Shown: in pieces, positions 1 through 31,283 of the stretch
Layout: each line of letters starts with the position of its first letter
Position numbering within the stretch: position 1 is the first letter of the stretch
Made by a program: the position numbers and the translations under genes
Origin: Saccoglossus kowalevskii
Taxonomy: Eukaryota > Hemichordata > Enteropneusta > Harrimaniidae
Reading direction: 5' to 3'
Assembly (NCBI RefSeq): GCF_000003605.2
Contig: NW_003143794.1
Coordinates: 580,041 to 615,751 of the forward strand
DNA length: 35,711 nt
Notes under the pieces: model-generated
What the model was told of the DNA's origin: nothing
Seen by the model: the letters and a program-made list of their open reading frames with translations, nothing else
Databases searched by the model: none

Positions 1-209
1 TCGTGACGTAAGGGGTAAAAGAATCTTGAGGTCATGGGGCTTCCCCTGACCTGGATTCTATATCTCTGTCACCGGCAGTATCGCTGTTTAATGCCTACAG
101 TTCAAAATAGTCATTTTGACTGACCGGAGTCTATGGTGGGTATGAACTATGTGAATAGGCGGGTTCGGAGAACCCTCGCCTAATTTCAACACACACATAC
201 AATTACCAA

Positions 210-284
210 TGGCCGATATGGGGATCGAATCCACGACCTCAGCGTTTTTAGCACCGCGCTCTAACCAACTGAGGGAACGCAAAA
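210..284 (-). repeat. tRNA-Ile-derived SINE head, unit 1 (decayed)
   Basis: The reverse strand reads as a tRNA-like sequence with CTCAGTTGGTTAGAGCGCGG, an AAA in place of the AAT anticodon triplet, and GATTCGATCCCC (B box). The 5' acceptor half is lost, so it is not a functional tRNA gene. Confidence 0.7.
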
Positions 285-379
285 ACGTCTGTGCATTTTG
301 AATAGTTTATTGTAGCCTTTTCCCCATAATGTGAAGTTCTCAGTTATATTCTAACTGATTCAAGGACGCAGAATACAAA

Positions 380-921
380 TTTTATTACCCACAAGACGGT
401 GATAGTGAAGGTATCCAATAGCAATCAACAGCATACAAAGTATTGTGAGTGACCTACGTGCAGATAAGCGCCACGATTGTAATCTTTGAACAATTCGCAC
501 ATGTTTAATTTCGAGCAACTGCGAATTTCAAATTTCAATACCCACAAGATGACGCACCCGAATGCCGCCAATGGTTTTCAACATACACATAAAATTACCA
601 GTGGCTGATATGGGGATCGAACTCACGATCTCAGCGATATTAGCACCGCGCTCTAACCAACTGAGCTAACCGGCCACATAAGCATGCTAAAAATACGGTA
701 ATCGTGTTTTTAAGAGATACAATCGCACATTATCTAGTCTGTGCATTTCGAAATGGTTTTTGTAGTAGACTTTTTCGGTGGTAGTGAAGGTAGCCAATGG
801 CGATCAACAGTACACAAAGTATTTTGAGTGACCTACTTGCAGATAAGCCCCACGATTTCATTCTTTGCACTATTTTCACATTTTTAGTTCGAGCAATTGC
901 GAATTTCATTACCCATAAGAT
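380..921 (-). repeat. SINE body repeats flanking the tRNA-like heads
   Basis: The block at about 398-560 (GTGATAGTGAAGGTATCC to CCACAAGATGACGC) recurs at 776-921, offset by about 376 bp. The segment 548-770 recurs at 2069-2275. Together with the heads they form a tandem array of roughly 375-395 bp units read on the minus strand. Confidence 0.7.
602..675 (-). repeat. tRNA-Ile(AAT)-derived SINE head, unit 2 (best preserved)
   Basis: The reverse strand gives a 74-nt cloverleaf: acceptor GGCCGGT/ATCAGCC with one mismatch, D stem GCTC/GAGC, anticodon loop CTAATAT with anticodon AAT, and T loop TTCGATC. It would resemble tRNA-Ile in a scan, but the T stem has a mismatch and the same sequence recurs with a common body at 210 and 2120. 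It is therefore a SINE head or tRNA pseudogene. Confidence 0.7.
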
Positions 922-2068
922 TTTCGGTCAGTACAGGACAGTTTCCTTCTATTTCTATTAAGAAAGCACACATTATTCCAGTCTTTAAGTCATCTTTGTT
1001 GTCATTTGTCAGCTAGGTTTTTGAGAAAATAGCATACAACACTCTGTATGGTCACATAAAAACACTATAAATACTAACCAACATGGATTTATGAAAAGCC
1101 GTTCGACTGCAACGAATTTGGTTGAGTACGTCGACTATATCACCAAAGAAATCGATTGTGGTAGACAGGTTGATTCTGTCTATCTCGATTTCTCTAAGGC
1201 GTTCGACAGTATCAACCATTCATTGCTGACATACAAATTGCAATATTATGGGATCAGTGAATCTATTCACAATTGGACATACTCATATTTATGTAACCGT
1301 ACACAGCGTGTTGTTATTGGGGGGCGCAATCTGAATGGGCAGGTATTACGTCCGGAGTGCCACTAGGCTCCATTTTGGGACCAGTACACTTTATTATGTA
1401 TGTGAACGATATCCCCGGTCACGTAAGTTTATCATACTGCTCAACCTATGCCGATGATACAAAACTTTATAAATTTGTCATAAATGTTACAGACTGTTTA
1501 CTCTCCATAATGATTTAAATAGGCTCCATGATTGGTGTAAGGATTGGTTTCTCAAGCTAAATCCCCAGAAGTGTAACGTTATCTCGTTCATTGAGAAACG
1601 CTCGACTCTCTATCACAATTATAAGATAGATGGTTTGCCGATTGAACGTGTCACTCAAGTTAAAGACTTTTGTGCCATAATGATGGTTAACCTTAGTTCA
1701 TCTGCTCTTGTTGGCACTATTGTCTTTTTGTATAAATGCTTAATAATATTTTTGATTCTCCCTACACTATTTCCAACATTTCATTCCATGCTCCCTCCAG
1801 AAATCTCCGCTCCGCATATCCCTTAAAATTACCTCTTTGTCACAGCAATCTCAGAAATATTCTTTTATCCCTCGATGTCTTGACTTTTTAAATTGTATTT
1901 ATATTGCTGGTTCAGTAGACATTTTTACGAGTCTAACTTCTTTTAAGACATCTATTTTAAATGCTATAAGTTGAGCTTTGGGTCTTTCTTTTTATATTAT
2001 ATTATTTTTGTATTTTATGAGTGCCTGTAACTGGGAAACCTGTTGGTATCTCAAATAAATAAATAAAT
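922..2068 (+). mobile_element. 5'-truncated, internally deleted non-LTR retrotransposon (Jockey/CR1-like)
   Basis: Degenerate reverse transcriptase on the plus strand. An open stretch at 1091-1366 includes VYLDFSKAFDSINHSLL and continues, after a frame change, through PLGSILGP and YADDTKLY (the catalytic YADD). A KLNPQKCNVISF stretch follows. The finger region is cut short near 1690. The element ends in an (AAAT)n tail at about 2052-2068 and is truncated at its 5' side. It is inserted in a SINE-array unit. Several frameshifts and stops make it inactive. Confidence 0.8.
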
Positions 2069-2119
2069 GACGCAACCAAATGCCGCCAATGGTTTTCAAC
2101 AGACACATGAAATTACCAA

Positions 2120-2182
2120 TGGCCGATATGAGATCGAACCCACGACCTCAGCGTTATTGGCTCTAACCGATTGAGCGACCAC
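2120..2182 (-). repeat. tRNA-Ile-derived SINE head, unit 3 (decayed)
   Basis: B-box side GGTTCGATCTCATATCGGCCA and CTCAATCGGTTAGAGCC are recognisable on the reverse strand. The anticodon-stem part is deleted. Flanking sequence matches units 1 and 2. Confidence 0.65.
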
Positions 2183-2368
2183 TTCTGCTTGCTAAAACTG
2201 CGGTAATCGTGTTTTTAAAATAGATGCAATGGCACAAATCAAATCTATGCGTTTCAAAGTGGTTTTTGATTCATAATTTCAAGTTCTCATTTTTATTCTA
2301 ACTAGTTCAAGTTCTCTGTAATATTCTTGTGTGATCGGTAACTATGAAAATTATTGGCATTACATTTC

Positions 2369-2374
2369 TTTATT
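2369..2374 (-). promoter_or_regulatory. candidate polyadenylation signal, copy A
   Basis: AATAAA on the minus strand about 250 nt past the stop codon, in AT-rich DNA where such hexamers occur by chance. The corresponding place in copy B does not keep the exact hexamer. Confidence 0.25.
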
Positions 2375-2622
2375 AATTATTCTGAATATAAATTTCTGAA
2401 TTGTCTTGTTAAAATAAGTTTTTTTTCTCCCAAATAACAATGCCACAATGTCGAAAATGGAAAGTTCTTATCGCAGTCTTATATATATATAAAACAAAAC
2501 ACCATTAATGTCTGGTAAATACCAATCTATATTTTACCATACATTCTAAAGACGATCACACTTGCCTCCGATTGTTGCATTGGGCTGTATTATCAATATG
2601 TTAAATTATTTGTTGACAGTTG

Positions 2623-13819
<11,197 letters not shown>

Positions 13820-14670
13820 CTTGATTGTGTGGTATATGGTTTTTAAACTGCTGTTTGTAATGAACGAGGACAAATATAATATTGTGTTATTATAAACTAA
13901 ATTATATTTTAAAGTGTACTTGCCATAAACATTAAGGATGGAGTAGCTAAAATTGCAGAGAAATTAAAAATTAACTGCTTAGATGTTAAATTGTAAGTTT
14001 TATTATACATATTTTGGTGGACTGTACCCAAATCTCTAAAGATCATGTATCATGGCATGTGATAATTAATAAAATCGTTACACAAATCAAAATTAGTGCC
14101 GGAAATAAATCGTTACACCACATTACACAAATTTCAGTGAAAGTATTACTCTAAAGCGTTTGTACACATATCCTGTATTTACATAATTAGTTAAGTGCAA
14201 GACGATTGTTCACTCGAGTAAACATCCGGGTATTTTCATTGTCCGGTAACCACAAGAGGTTAGAAAGAAATATACATGTATAGAAAAATGGTCTAGTAAT
14301 ACTGATCATATAACGGGATATATATGTAAAATAAAACAGTGATTCAGTCACTTCAGGTTAATTAGTAGTGAAAAGACAGATTTAGCTTTATTTAACTTAT
14401 ATATTAACATTAAATTAAATAGCATCAACATATGAGGGAATGTACATGTACAATAACTGTGAACACTAATAAAATAACTGAACAGAAAATATTAGACGTA
14501 TTAAATTGGCACCACAAACGTTAGAATTTCTTTACGTAAGCGTTCAATTAAAGAGAAAAGATATGTAAATTCTTGACAATATAACGAATGTTTCATTTTT
14601 TTTATTTTAACTTTGGTATACTCAACTGGTGGATATAATTTTGTAAACTGGGTATCAGTTTATATTAATA
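13820..14670. promoter_or_regulatory. 5' flank of copy A, promoter not identified
   Basis: Must hold the transcription start unless there is an upstream 5' UTR exon. AT-rich. No convincing TATA or initiator can be placed. ACAAACAG before the last 27 nt of leader could be a splice acceptor of a UTR intron. About 14270-14660 matches copy B at 32705-33300. Confidence 0.4.
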
Positions 14671-15839
14671 TACCTCATGACCATGACAGCCAATCAGATT
14701 CGCGTATTACAGGTAGACATATTCGTGTGTCGACCTGCTGTCATATTCGTATGTCTACATCCATTCGAGTACCTTTTTTCTGAATTTATCTTATTTACGC
14801 TAATAACTTGTTAAGGGGACACGATACGCGGCAATATTCATGAACTGATTGGTTTGCCAGGTTTTCGTTCACTATATGACTATCTTATTGGAGTAAAAAC
14901 TAGCATTTTGTTGCGATTTCGCTCTTGCCGTGCGTTTCAGTGTTCTAATATACAAATGTACACCCCAACAGATAAGAGGTGGACATACAGTTTTAGCGAC
15001 CAGAAGAGCTCATTGTCAACCGAGGCGAAGCCAAATAAATTTTAAAACAGAAATTGTGGCACTCAATCATAGCAAACTTCAGTTCACGCCTGTAGAGTTG
15101 AATGCATGGATGAGCACAAATATACAAGGTGAAAGAGTTCAAGAGCAGTGATTGAATTCTATTAAGTTTTATAATAGACGCCTTTTTACTTTCATGGTTG
15201 TTTTGTTAAACTTAATTTCAACACTTCAGCCTGACAAAGAATTGATTTTTGCAATAACATCCAGCGCCATCCTGTGCGCATTACATGTAGAACACTGAAA
15301 CGAGCTGCACACGGAGCTGCACACTGCTTGGGTATAGGTTTATGTCAACACCATTCTCTATCAACAACTACACTGTACATAATATGTCAATATACTGTCA
15401 AAACACACAAAATACGTAACAAAATCAAACAAAACAATACCGTCACACGGCAAAGCCCACGTTTATTTAGGTTGACGAACTACGCAATCGCAGATCGAAT
15501 GTCTCAAAGCGCGTAGGAGCGCGCCGGCGAACGCACGACAAGCTTGACTAAAAATCACGCGAAATCGCTACAAAATCCTAGTTTTTCTCTCCAATAATAG
15601 TGAAAGTAAACCTGGCAAACCAATCAGTTTACGAATATTGCCTCGTATCTTGTTCCCCTGACAAGTTATTGGCGTAAACACAGTCCCTCTATCAGATAGA
15701 GGGACTGTGGCGTAAATCAGATAAATTGAGGAGGAAGGTACCCGGATGGAGGTTAACATACAATTATGGCAAGAGGTAGACATACAAAAATATCAACCTC
15801 TAATACAGTAGTCTGATTGGCTGTCATGGTCATGAGGTA
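14671..15839. mobile_element. DNA element with ~270-bp terminal inverted repeats, upstream of copy A
   Basis: Left arm 14671-14940 starts TACCTCATGACCATGACAGC; the right arm (about 15525-15839) is its reverse complement, ending GGTCATGAGGTA. Flanked by TAATA on both sides. Copy B has the site without the element near 33301-33312. The centre has no recognised transposase, so it is a non-autonomous fold-back or MITE-type element. Confidence 0.8.
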
Positions 15840-16036
15840 TAATAATGCGAACTGTGACGCAGTGTAGTGTATAGCTGCGCACAGGACGCCGGATGTGTTT
15901 GTAAAAATCAATTCTTCGTCAGGCTGAATTTGCTGAAATTAGGTTTATCAATACAACCATGAATTTCAAATTAAAATAGCAGTGGAACTCAATCACTGCC
16001 CTTGAACTCTTTCAAATTGTATATTTGTGTTCATAC
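15112..16036. repeat. second inverted repeat pair crossing the element boundary
   Basis: 15112-15283 (CACAAATATACAAGGTGAAA through CGCCATCCTGTGCGCA) is similar, inverted, to 15875-16036. One arm is inside the long-TIR element and the other outside. A GAGGTGGACATACA block also repeats directly at about 14982 and 16148. This points to nested related elements. Confidence 0.6.
15679..15709. repeat. 31-bp perfect palindrome inside the right arm
   Basis: CACAGTCCCTCTATC, one central A, then GATAGAGGGACTGTG. Flanked by GCGTAAA at 15672-15678 and 15710-15716. The left arm of the host element has one GCGTAAA equivalent (14794-14800) and no palindrome, so this is a tiny secondary insertion. Confidence 0.85.
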
Positions 16037-16490
16037 ATGCCTTCTGCTCTGTGAGGATGATCTAGAATATTTACATGATTAAGTGTCACAATTGCCGTTT
16101 TAGGATATATTCGGTCACGGTATAATAATACAAATGTTCACCGCAACAGAGGTGGACATACATTTTTAGAGACCCTCAGAGCCCATTGTCAACCTCGGCT
16201 TAGCCTCCGTTGAAAATAAGCTCTTCTAGTAAGATTATGGACGGTATATGGTAAGATGTGTTAAATAATACGAGATATACAATAAGTATTTAATTAGTTA
16301 TTACGATCATAAGGGGGTGACCATTTGAAGTCATTGGGGCGGAAGATTTATTGAGAGAGAGAAAAAACTGCATAATACAGGAAATGGTTCCACATTAAAT
16401 AAAATTGTACAGATGAAACACCGCGAAACCATATCGCACTGTTTACATTCATCCCCCCCCCCCATGATTTCAAAAGATTGCCCCCCCCCC

Positions 16491-17023
16491 TAACGGGATC
16501 ACAGAGGCCCGGCGATCTATTCATGTCATGGACGTCTATAGGGCGGAAGGACTATGTCCCGGTACAGGACCTTACCCTTGCTCAAAATAATAGAAATTTT
16601 AGAGTTAACACTATAGTGCAGGCTGATTGGCCAGAAACAAATATTAGTGACTTTCCGGGTTTTGGAGTGTAGATAATTAAATTGCATGACATATTGCTTA
16701 CTTTACATTACAAAAATGTTTTAATTCTAAAATTTCTATTATTGTGAGCAGGGGTAAGGTACTGTACCGGGACATATAGTCGTTCCGCTCCATGGGCGTC
16801 CATGTAATTGACTCGAATATATCGTCAGGCCCCTTAGCTGTGGAATCATAGTCCCCTGAGGGCCGTTTTTGGTCGTCGGTATCTGGCTGGCCGATATTCG
16901 ACTGTCATCACAAAACAAACAGAACATATGTCCAAATAAAATTTAAAAGGCAGTAAGTAATCAGTTGACAGTCGCAATAGAGAGCAACGAAACCGCAGCT
17001 ACAGGCCCCTGTGATACGGTCGG
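16491..17023. mobile_element. fold-back element, copy A
   Basis: Left arm from TAACGGGATCACAGAGG to about 16607; right arm from about 16729 to GTGATACGGTCGG at 17023, complementary over roughly 115 bp (CTAAAATTTCTATTATT visible in the right arm). Shared with copy B (33663-33953), so it is older than the duplication. Its right arm is split by a 167-bp MITE. Confidence 0.75.
16835..17001. mobile_element. 167-bp MITE with 9-bp target duplication
   Basis: Starts TAGCTGTGG and ends CCGCAGCTA (inverted, one mismatch). Flanked by perfect CAGGCCCCT at 16826-16834 and 17002-17010. Copy B has one CAGGTCCCT and no insert. Duplication length suggests a Mutator-like or similar superfamily; an 8-bp hAT reading is less likely. 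Confidence 0.85.
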
Positions 17024-17189
17024 AATTACGTAAGCCCCTGAAAGCCAACCTCGTAGTGTACTCTGAATGGCCGCACTTTATATTCAACTGCACAATTTAT
17101 AACGACTCACCCAAAATGTCTGGTTCATGCGACCCAAGTCCCACCCAGCTGGAAGTCAGAATGACCTCGAAGTGCGCCCACAACTGGCA

Positions 17190-17850
17190 GAGCGATTTAT
17201 TTTACGCATTGAATTTTGGGATATGTTGCTGAAATACGCGACCTCGGCGCCGAGCCTGATATGAGACTCTTTACGTGTTCCCATGAGCCTTTGCCTACAC
17301 TCCCATCCAGGGTATCTGCCATTACAATGTGGAATATCAGGAGATGATTGCATAACGTCTCTCTCGCTATTTAAATTAGTACATTTTAAGTAGCAACGCT
17401 CTGAATTCGAACAAACCTTTTTCAGATCAGCGAGTCGTGTGAATGTATGGTCACTGCTGAATGATCCAAGCAGGTGTTTCGTGGTTGAAATCAACACGTA
17501 GTTTTCTACGGGTCATTTGCCCATTGTCCTTCTATACAAAAGAAGTTCCGTAACATGCGTACGCTGTTAATACACCGGCACAACCCGCTACGGGGCTGCG
17601 AAAAAAAATCTAAAACTCGCCAAATTTGCTGTATTACTAGTACCTCGTTAAAACATGGAGCTATTAATGGTTAAAGTAGGCCATTCGGATGCTGACGCCT
17701 TCATAGCCGTACTTTAACTGTCAGTAGTTCAATGACCATATATTTTTATCTGAGTTTTGCGAACTAAATCCTGGAAATATTATTGATAATCTGTTTAATC
17801 TCAAAACTACTATATAGTTGTCTGAGTTTTAATGGTAGCCAAATACATTA
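17190..17850. other. unassigned copy A-specific upstream DNA
   Basis: Less AT-rich than most of the window. Copy B jumps from the equivalent of 17190 to that of about 18100. No coding motifs or repeats recognised apart from the TTAA MITE that follows. Confidence 0.4.
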
Positions 17851-17851
17851 A

Positions 17852-17942
17852 AGGGCGGCGGTCGTCTGCATTGACGTATACAACGTGTGTGATTACAGTG
17901 TTTATTTACATGAAATACGAACAAGGCGACGACCATCGCCCT
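17852..17942. mobile_element. TTAA-type MITE, copy A side
   Basis: Terminal inverted repeats AGGGCGGCGGTCGTC and GACGACCATCGCCCT; TTAA at 17848-17851 on the left. The right flank reads TCAT, so one target copy is mutated. Lies in a stretch (about 17190-18100) absent from copy B. Confidence 0.6.
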
Positions 17943-18164
17943 TCATAAAACATTCTTTTTCGTGCCGCATGTCTAATTACTTTTTAATTTCGCAGTTTAT
18001 TTATTACCAGTATTATGTGTCACCCAAGGCTGTGATAACTGGAGAAATATTCATGTTTTGTTATTCATACAAAGTTAAAATGAAATACTTAATAATTATC
18101 TTTTCCGTGTCCCCACCACGCGATCTTATGCTTTTCGTTAATTGGTCGATGCGTCACAGTGGTA

Positions 18165-18900
18165 CATGTACATGAACTCCGCACAGTTCGATACGCGTTA
18201 CTTATCATCACTGCACAAAGCATCTTTGCATAGAACTCATTTGCATATTCGAATATGTTTGAACTACAAGACCCTGTCGGTTAACAAAGTTATGCTAATG
18301 TCACTTGATTACCTTAATCACTTTAATAAGACGTTTCACGCCCTGACTCTGAATAAAATGTTCAGTTATTTAGATTAAAATATACATTACTTGCATTAGA
18401 ACCTTTGTATTCTATGGCTGTTAGACGCGGAGAATCGAACTCGTTCAAACCAGGCGTGCGCGTTCTTTTGTGGATTCATTCACAGGAATCGAATTAAAAC
18501 AAAATAAGAACTGTAAAACTGCTTTGCTAGAGAAAGACCTCGGGGACGGCATGAAGACTGATGTTAGGCATGGCTGGCGAAAAAAACTCTCGTGACACTG
18601 ACCTAAATAGTAGTAATAATAATATTTATCCAACACAGTGAGTTGTTATAAAAAAATATAATAAAATAAACTACTAGTAAACTAAAATACAGTAAAGTTA
18701 AAAAAAATAAACAGAATGCTAAATAAATTACAAACAAACACAATGTACTTGTACAATGCAATACAATACACTAACTACTGCTGCTGCTAAGAAGTGAAAA
18801 ATCACAAAATTTCTTTGAATTTTTTTATTTAATTTTTGAATTCCCTCACAGTACTTTAATAATTTAATTCTACGTGTATTTTACAGACTGCTGTCCATAC
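18165..18900. other. spacer, left part, with LINE-tail-like DNA
   Basis: On the minus strand, TTGGATAAATATTATTATT near 18640-18610 looks like the 3' tail of a non-LTR element. A/T-rich simple sequence follows at 18640-18780. Nothing coding recognised. Confidence 0.4.
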
Positions 18901-19189
18901 GAAAATGTACCTCATCTTCAATCTGAGTTTTGCCATGCCTGCCAGTTTCAATATGGAGTTTATTATCAGAGATTCTGAACTGGCATGTCTAAGTTCAACA
19001 TTACTCATTGTTGAAACCGAATTTAATTATGTGTGTATTAATTTTATGGCAAGAGAGTATCTTCCTAATTCCCCTAAAATTGCAAGCTTAGTAGCATTCT
19101 TTTTAACCCCAAAGCTAATTCTGCCAATGTTCGCCTAATTCATGACTGCGGCCAGCCTGGAAAGCGGTTAATGATTAATCCCCTCACGC

Positions 19190-19790
19190 TTCCTTCCAGT
19201 ACCAAACCATTGATGATGCCTATATTTTCAATAGGCTTACCCGAAATTATAGGCGTATGATAGCTAAGAAGGGTTGTGATGCAATGGTACGGTCTTATAC
19301 ATAGATGACTTGCTCATCATTGAACAGATTGAGTTGTGTAAATTGGCCCTGACTACCTCTCTCCGATAACTGGGTTTTTGTATTGCTTGGGGTAAAGTGG
19401 TAGGGCCCTCACAAAAAAACTTACCCTCTTAGGGATGGATATCGACACAGTACACCAAAAACTACAGCTGCATGCTGCCATCAAAACGTTAGCCACCAAA
19501 TGCCAACCTTGCAGGCAAGCTTTCTTGAGTCTGCCGCATCATTAAAGGTGGTAGGACTTCCCTTCATTGTATGCTTGATGACATTTACACTCCCAACAAA
19601 AGCACTAACAAAATTTACACACAAATTTATCGACCCTCGCCCGATTACCAATGTGCACATGCATGAATCTACTTAGGCCTCAGGCATTTGTGCAGGGGTG
19701 ACTGGCAATACACCTAATGGCGCCTTGACTGGCCAGAACCTCAACTTTGCCACATTATGCGGTAGGACTGAGTGTACTCAGTATGTTGGT
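19190..19790 (+). mobile_element. degenerate DIRS/Ngaro-like reverse transcriptase remnant
   Basis: Plus-strand pieces in shifted frames: VLYIDDLLIIEQIELCKLAL (catalytic YIDD at 19298-19309), LGFCIAWGKVVGPSQ, then LGMDIDTVHQKLQLH near 19430. The order YIDD, LGF..W.KV.GP, LG..ID matches the reverse transcriptase of tyrosine-recombinase retroelements as I know the family. Stops and frameshifts present; no recombinase seen in the spacer. Confidence 0.6.
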
Positions 19791-19799
19791 CAAAAACCA

Positions 19800-20597
19800 T
19801 CCAAACTAAGGAGCGTACATTGTTGGTTTCAATATTAATGCAAGATAACCTCTACCACTACATTTTGAAAATAAATATAGATGTGCACTGTTTTGTGACA
19901 TTAGCACAAATGAACCCACTTCTGGTTTAAACACAGCTTCTCATCGTCAAATATCTTTTAGAGGCAGGGCAGCAGACACCTATATACATATATTATTTTT
20001 AGTGACTCGAGGTTACCTGATCTCTTTCTGTATAAGATTGGCCCCAAGTGCTTATTGACCAGTAAGTGAATGTTAATCTCTATATGTGTACTTGACCTAT
20101 GTGTTATTTTATAGGCTAAATACACAAGATAACTAGTTGTTTATTTCAGTCAATACTGGAATGTGTTTTTTTCTCCGGGAAATGTCTTATAAAAGAGTTT
20201 TTAGATTGTTCTATTTGTAGAAGCATATCTAAACATTGCATTTAAGATATGCTGTACTGTACAAATATGACATATTTTGACTGTCCTTTTCTTAAGTTTA
20301 CTTAACTTCATAGAGCAAATACAGTATATACCAGTAGTATATTGGACTATAGATTAGTCCACGGATTGTTATTTTTATTGTTTTGTTATGTTGTTTTTTA
20401 TCCTCGCGAGTTTCTCTATGGTTCAGCTTGAGCTCACTCATTTGATTTATGCTGAAAAATACAGTATTTTTACCAAGTAAAATTATATTTATTAAAGTTA
20501 TTGTTACATACACACACTACATAGTTTGTAATTTCATTCAGATTCATAATTCGAGACAAATAAAAGGCACAAATATAGAGAAGATAGCAAATTATCT
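19800..20597. other. spacer, right part
   Basis: AT-rich, no recognised gene, RNA or transposase. The segmental duplication starts at its right edge. Confidence 0.4.
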
Positions 20598-20848
20598 TTT
20601 TTTCTGTAATGTTCTTGTGTAATCGGTAACTATGAAAAATATTTTTGGGTGCAGAGAGAATACATTTTTTTATGAATTATTCTTAATATAAATTTTTTAA
20701 TTGTCCTGTCAAATTAATTTGTTTCAGGGTTTTTTCTCCCCAAAACAAAAGAATTTCACAATGTTCAGAATAAAAAGTCTCCTGTCGTAGCGTTATATAT
20801 ATAAATACCATTATTGTCTGTTAAATACTATTCTATATTTTACAATAT

Positions 20849-21324
20849 TGTTGTGAACACAAGTGTTGTGTTCGGGGATCGGGGAACTTCGTCTCGCTTG
20901 GCTGATGTCACTTAAACGTAGAGATACCAGATTCGACCCAAATGAATACACATAAGTTCATTACAGATAGTCCAGCTTTATTCACACAAGCAGTCATCCG
21001 AGCTGCACCGTTCTCTCATTCTTCTCTTACAAAGGTTACAAACTCCCTATATTAAAAGTCAAGTCTCTAAGGCGTGGCGGAGTAAACTTGCGATCAGCCA
21101 ATCGCTGCAGTCGCTGGCACGACCACGTGATTAACAGGGATGTGTCTCACGGTTAAAGCCTTGCAAAGTTGCCACTATTAAATACAATAAGTAAACAATC
21201 TATTTATCAAATTCCTGTTATATATGTTTATAATCTCCTTCCTAAACATGCAAGTTGTTGATTCTAAACAATAGTCTAACGACGTGTGAACCGAATGTGC
21301 GAACGTGAAGTCGCTATCATAACA
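20849..21324 (-). mobile_element. solo LTR in the 3' flank of copy B
   Basis: Reads on the minus strand from TGTTATG to CACAACA, 476 bp, with AATAAAGCTGGAC as a plausible LTR polyadenylation signal. Absent from copy A, where flanking TTTTACCATACATTCTAAAG is continuous near 2540. No internal retroelement sequence adjoins it. Target duplication is not clear. Confidence 0.75.
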
Positions 21325-21425
21325 GTACATTCTAAAGATGATCACACACGCCTCCGATTATAGCATTATCTTTAAATTTTAGGAATACATGTATTATCAA
21401 TATGTTAATTATGTTTTAATAGATG

Positions 21426-31283
<9,858 letters not shown>

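Noticed and set aside
31-55. Hairpin GGTCATGGGGCTTCCCCTGACC near the left edge as an RNA gene
   Set aside because: Short, bulged and isolated; no match to any RNA family I recognise.
602-675. A functional tRNA-Ile(AAT) gene on the minus strand
   Set aside because: It folds fairly well, but the T stem and acceptor carry mismatches and the same head recurs twice with a shared body, which fits a SINE or tRNA pseudogene.
17156-17497. 113-residue minus-strand open frame upstream of copy A
   Set aside because: No recognisable domain, lies in copy A-specific repeat-rich DNA, and is absent in copy B.
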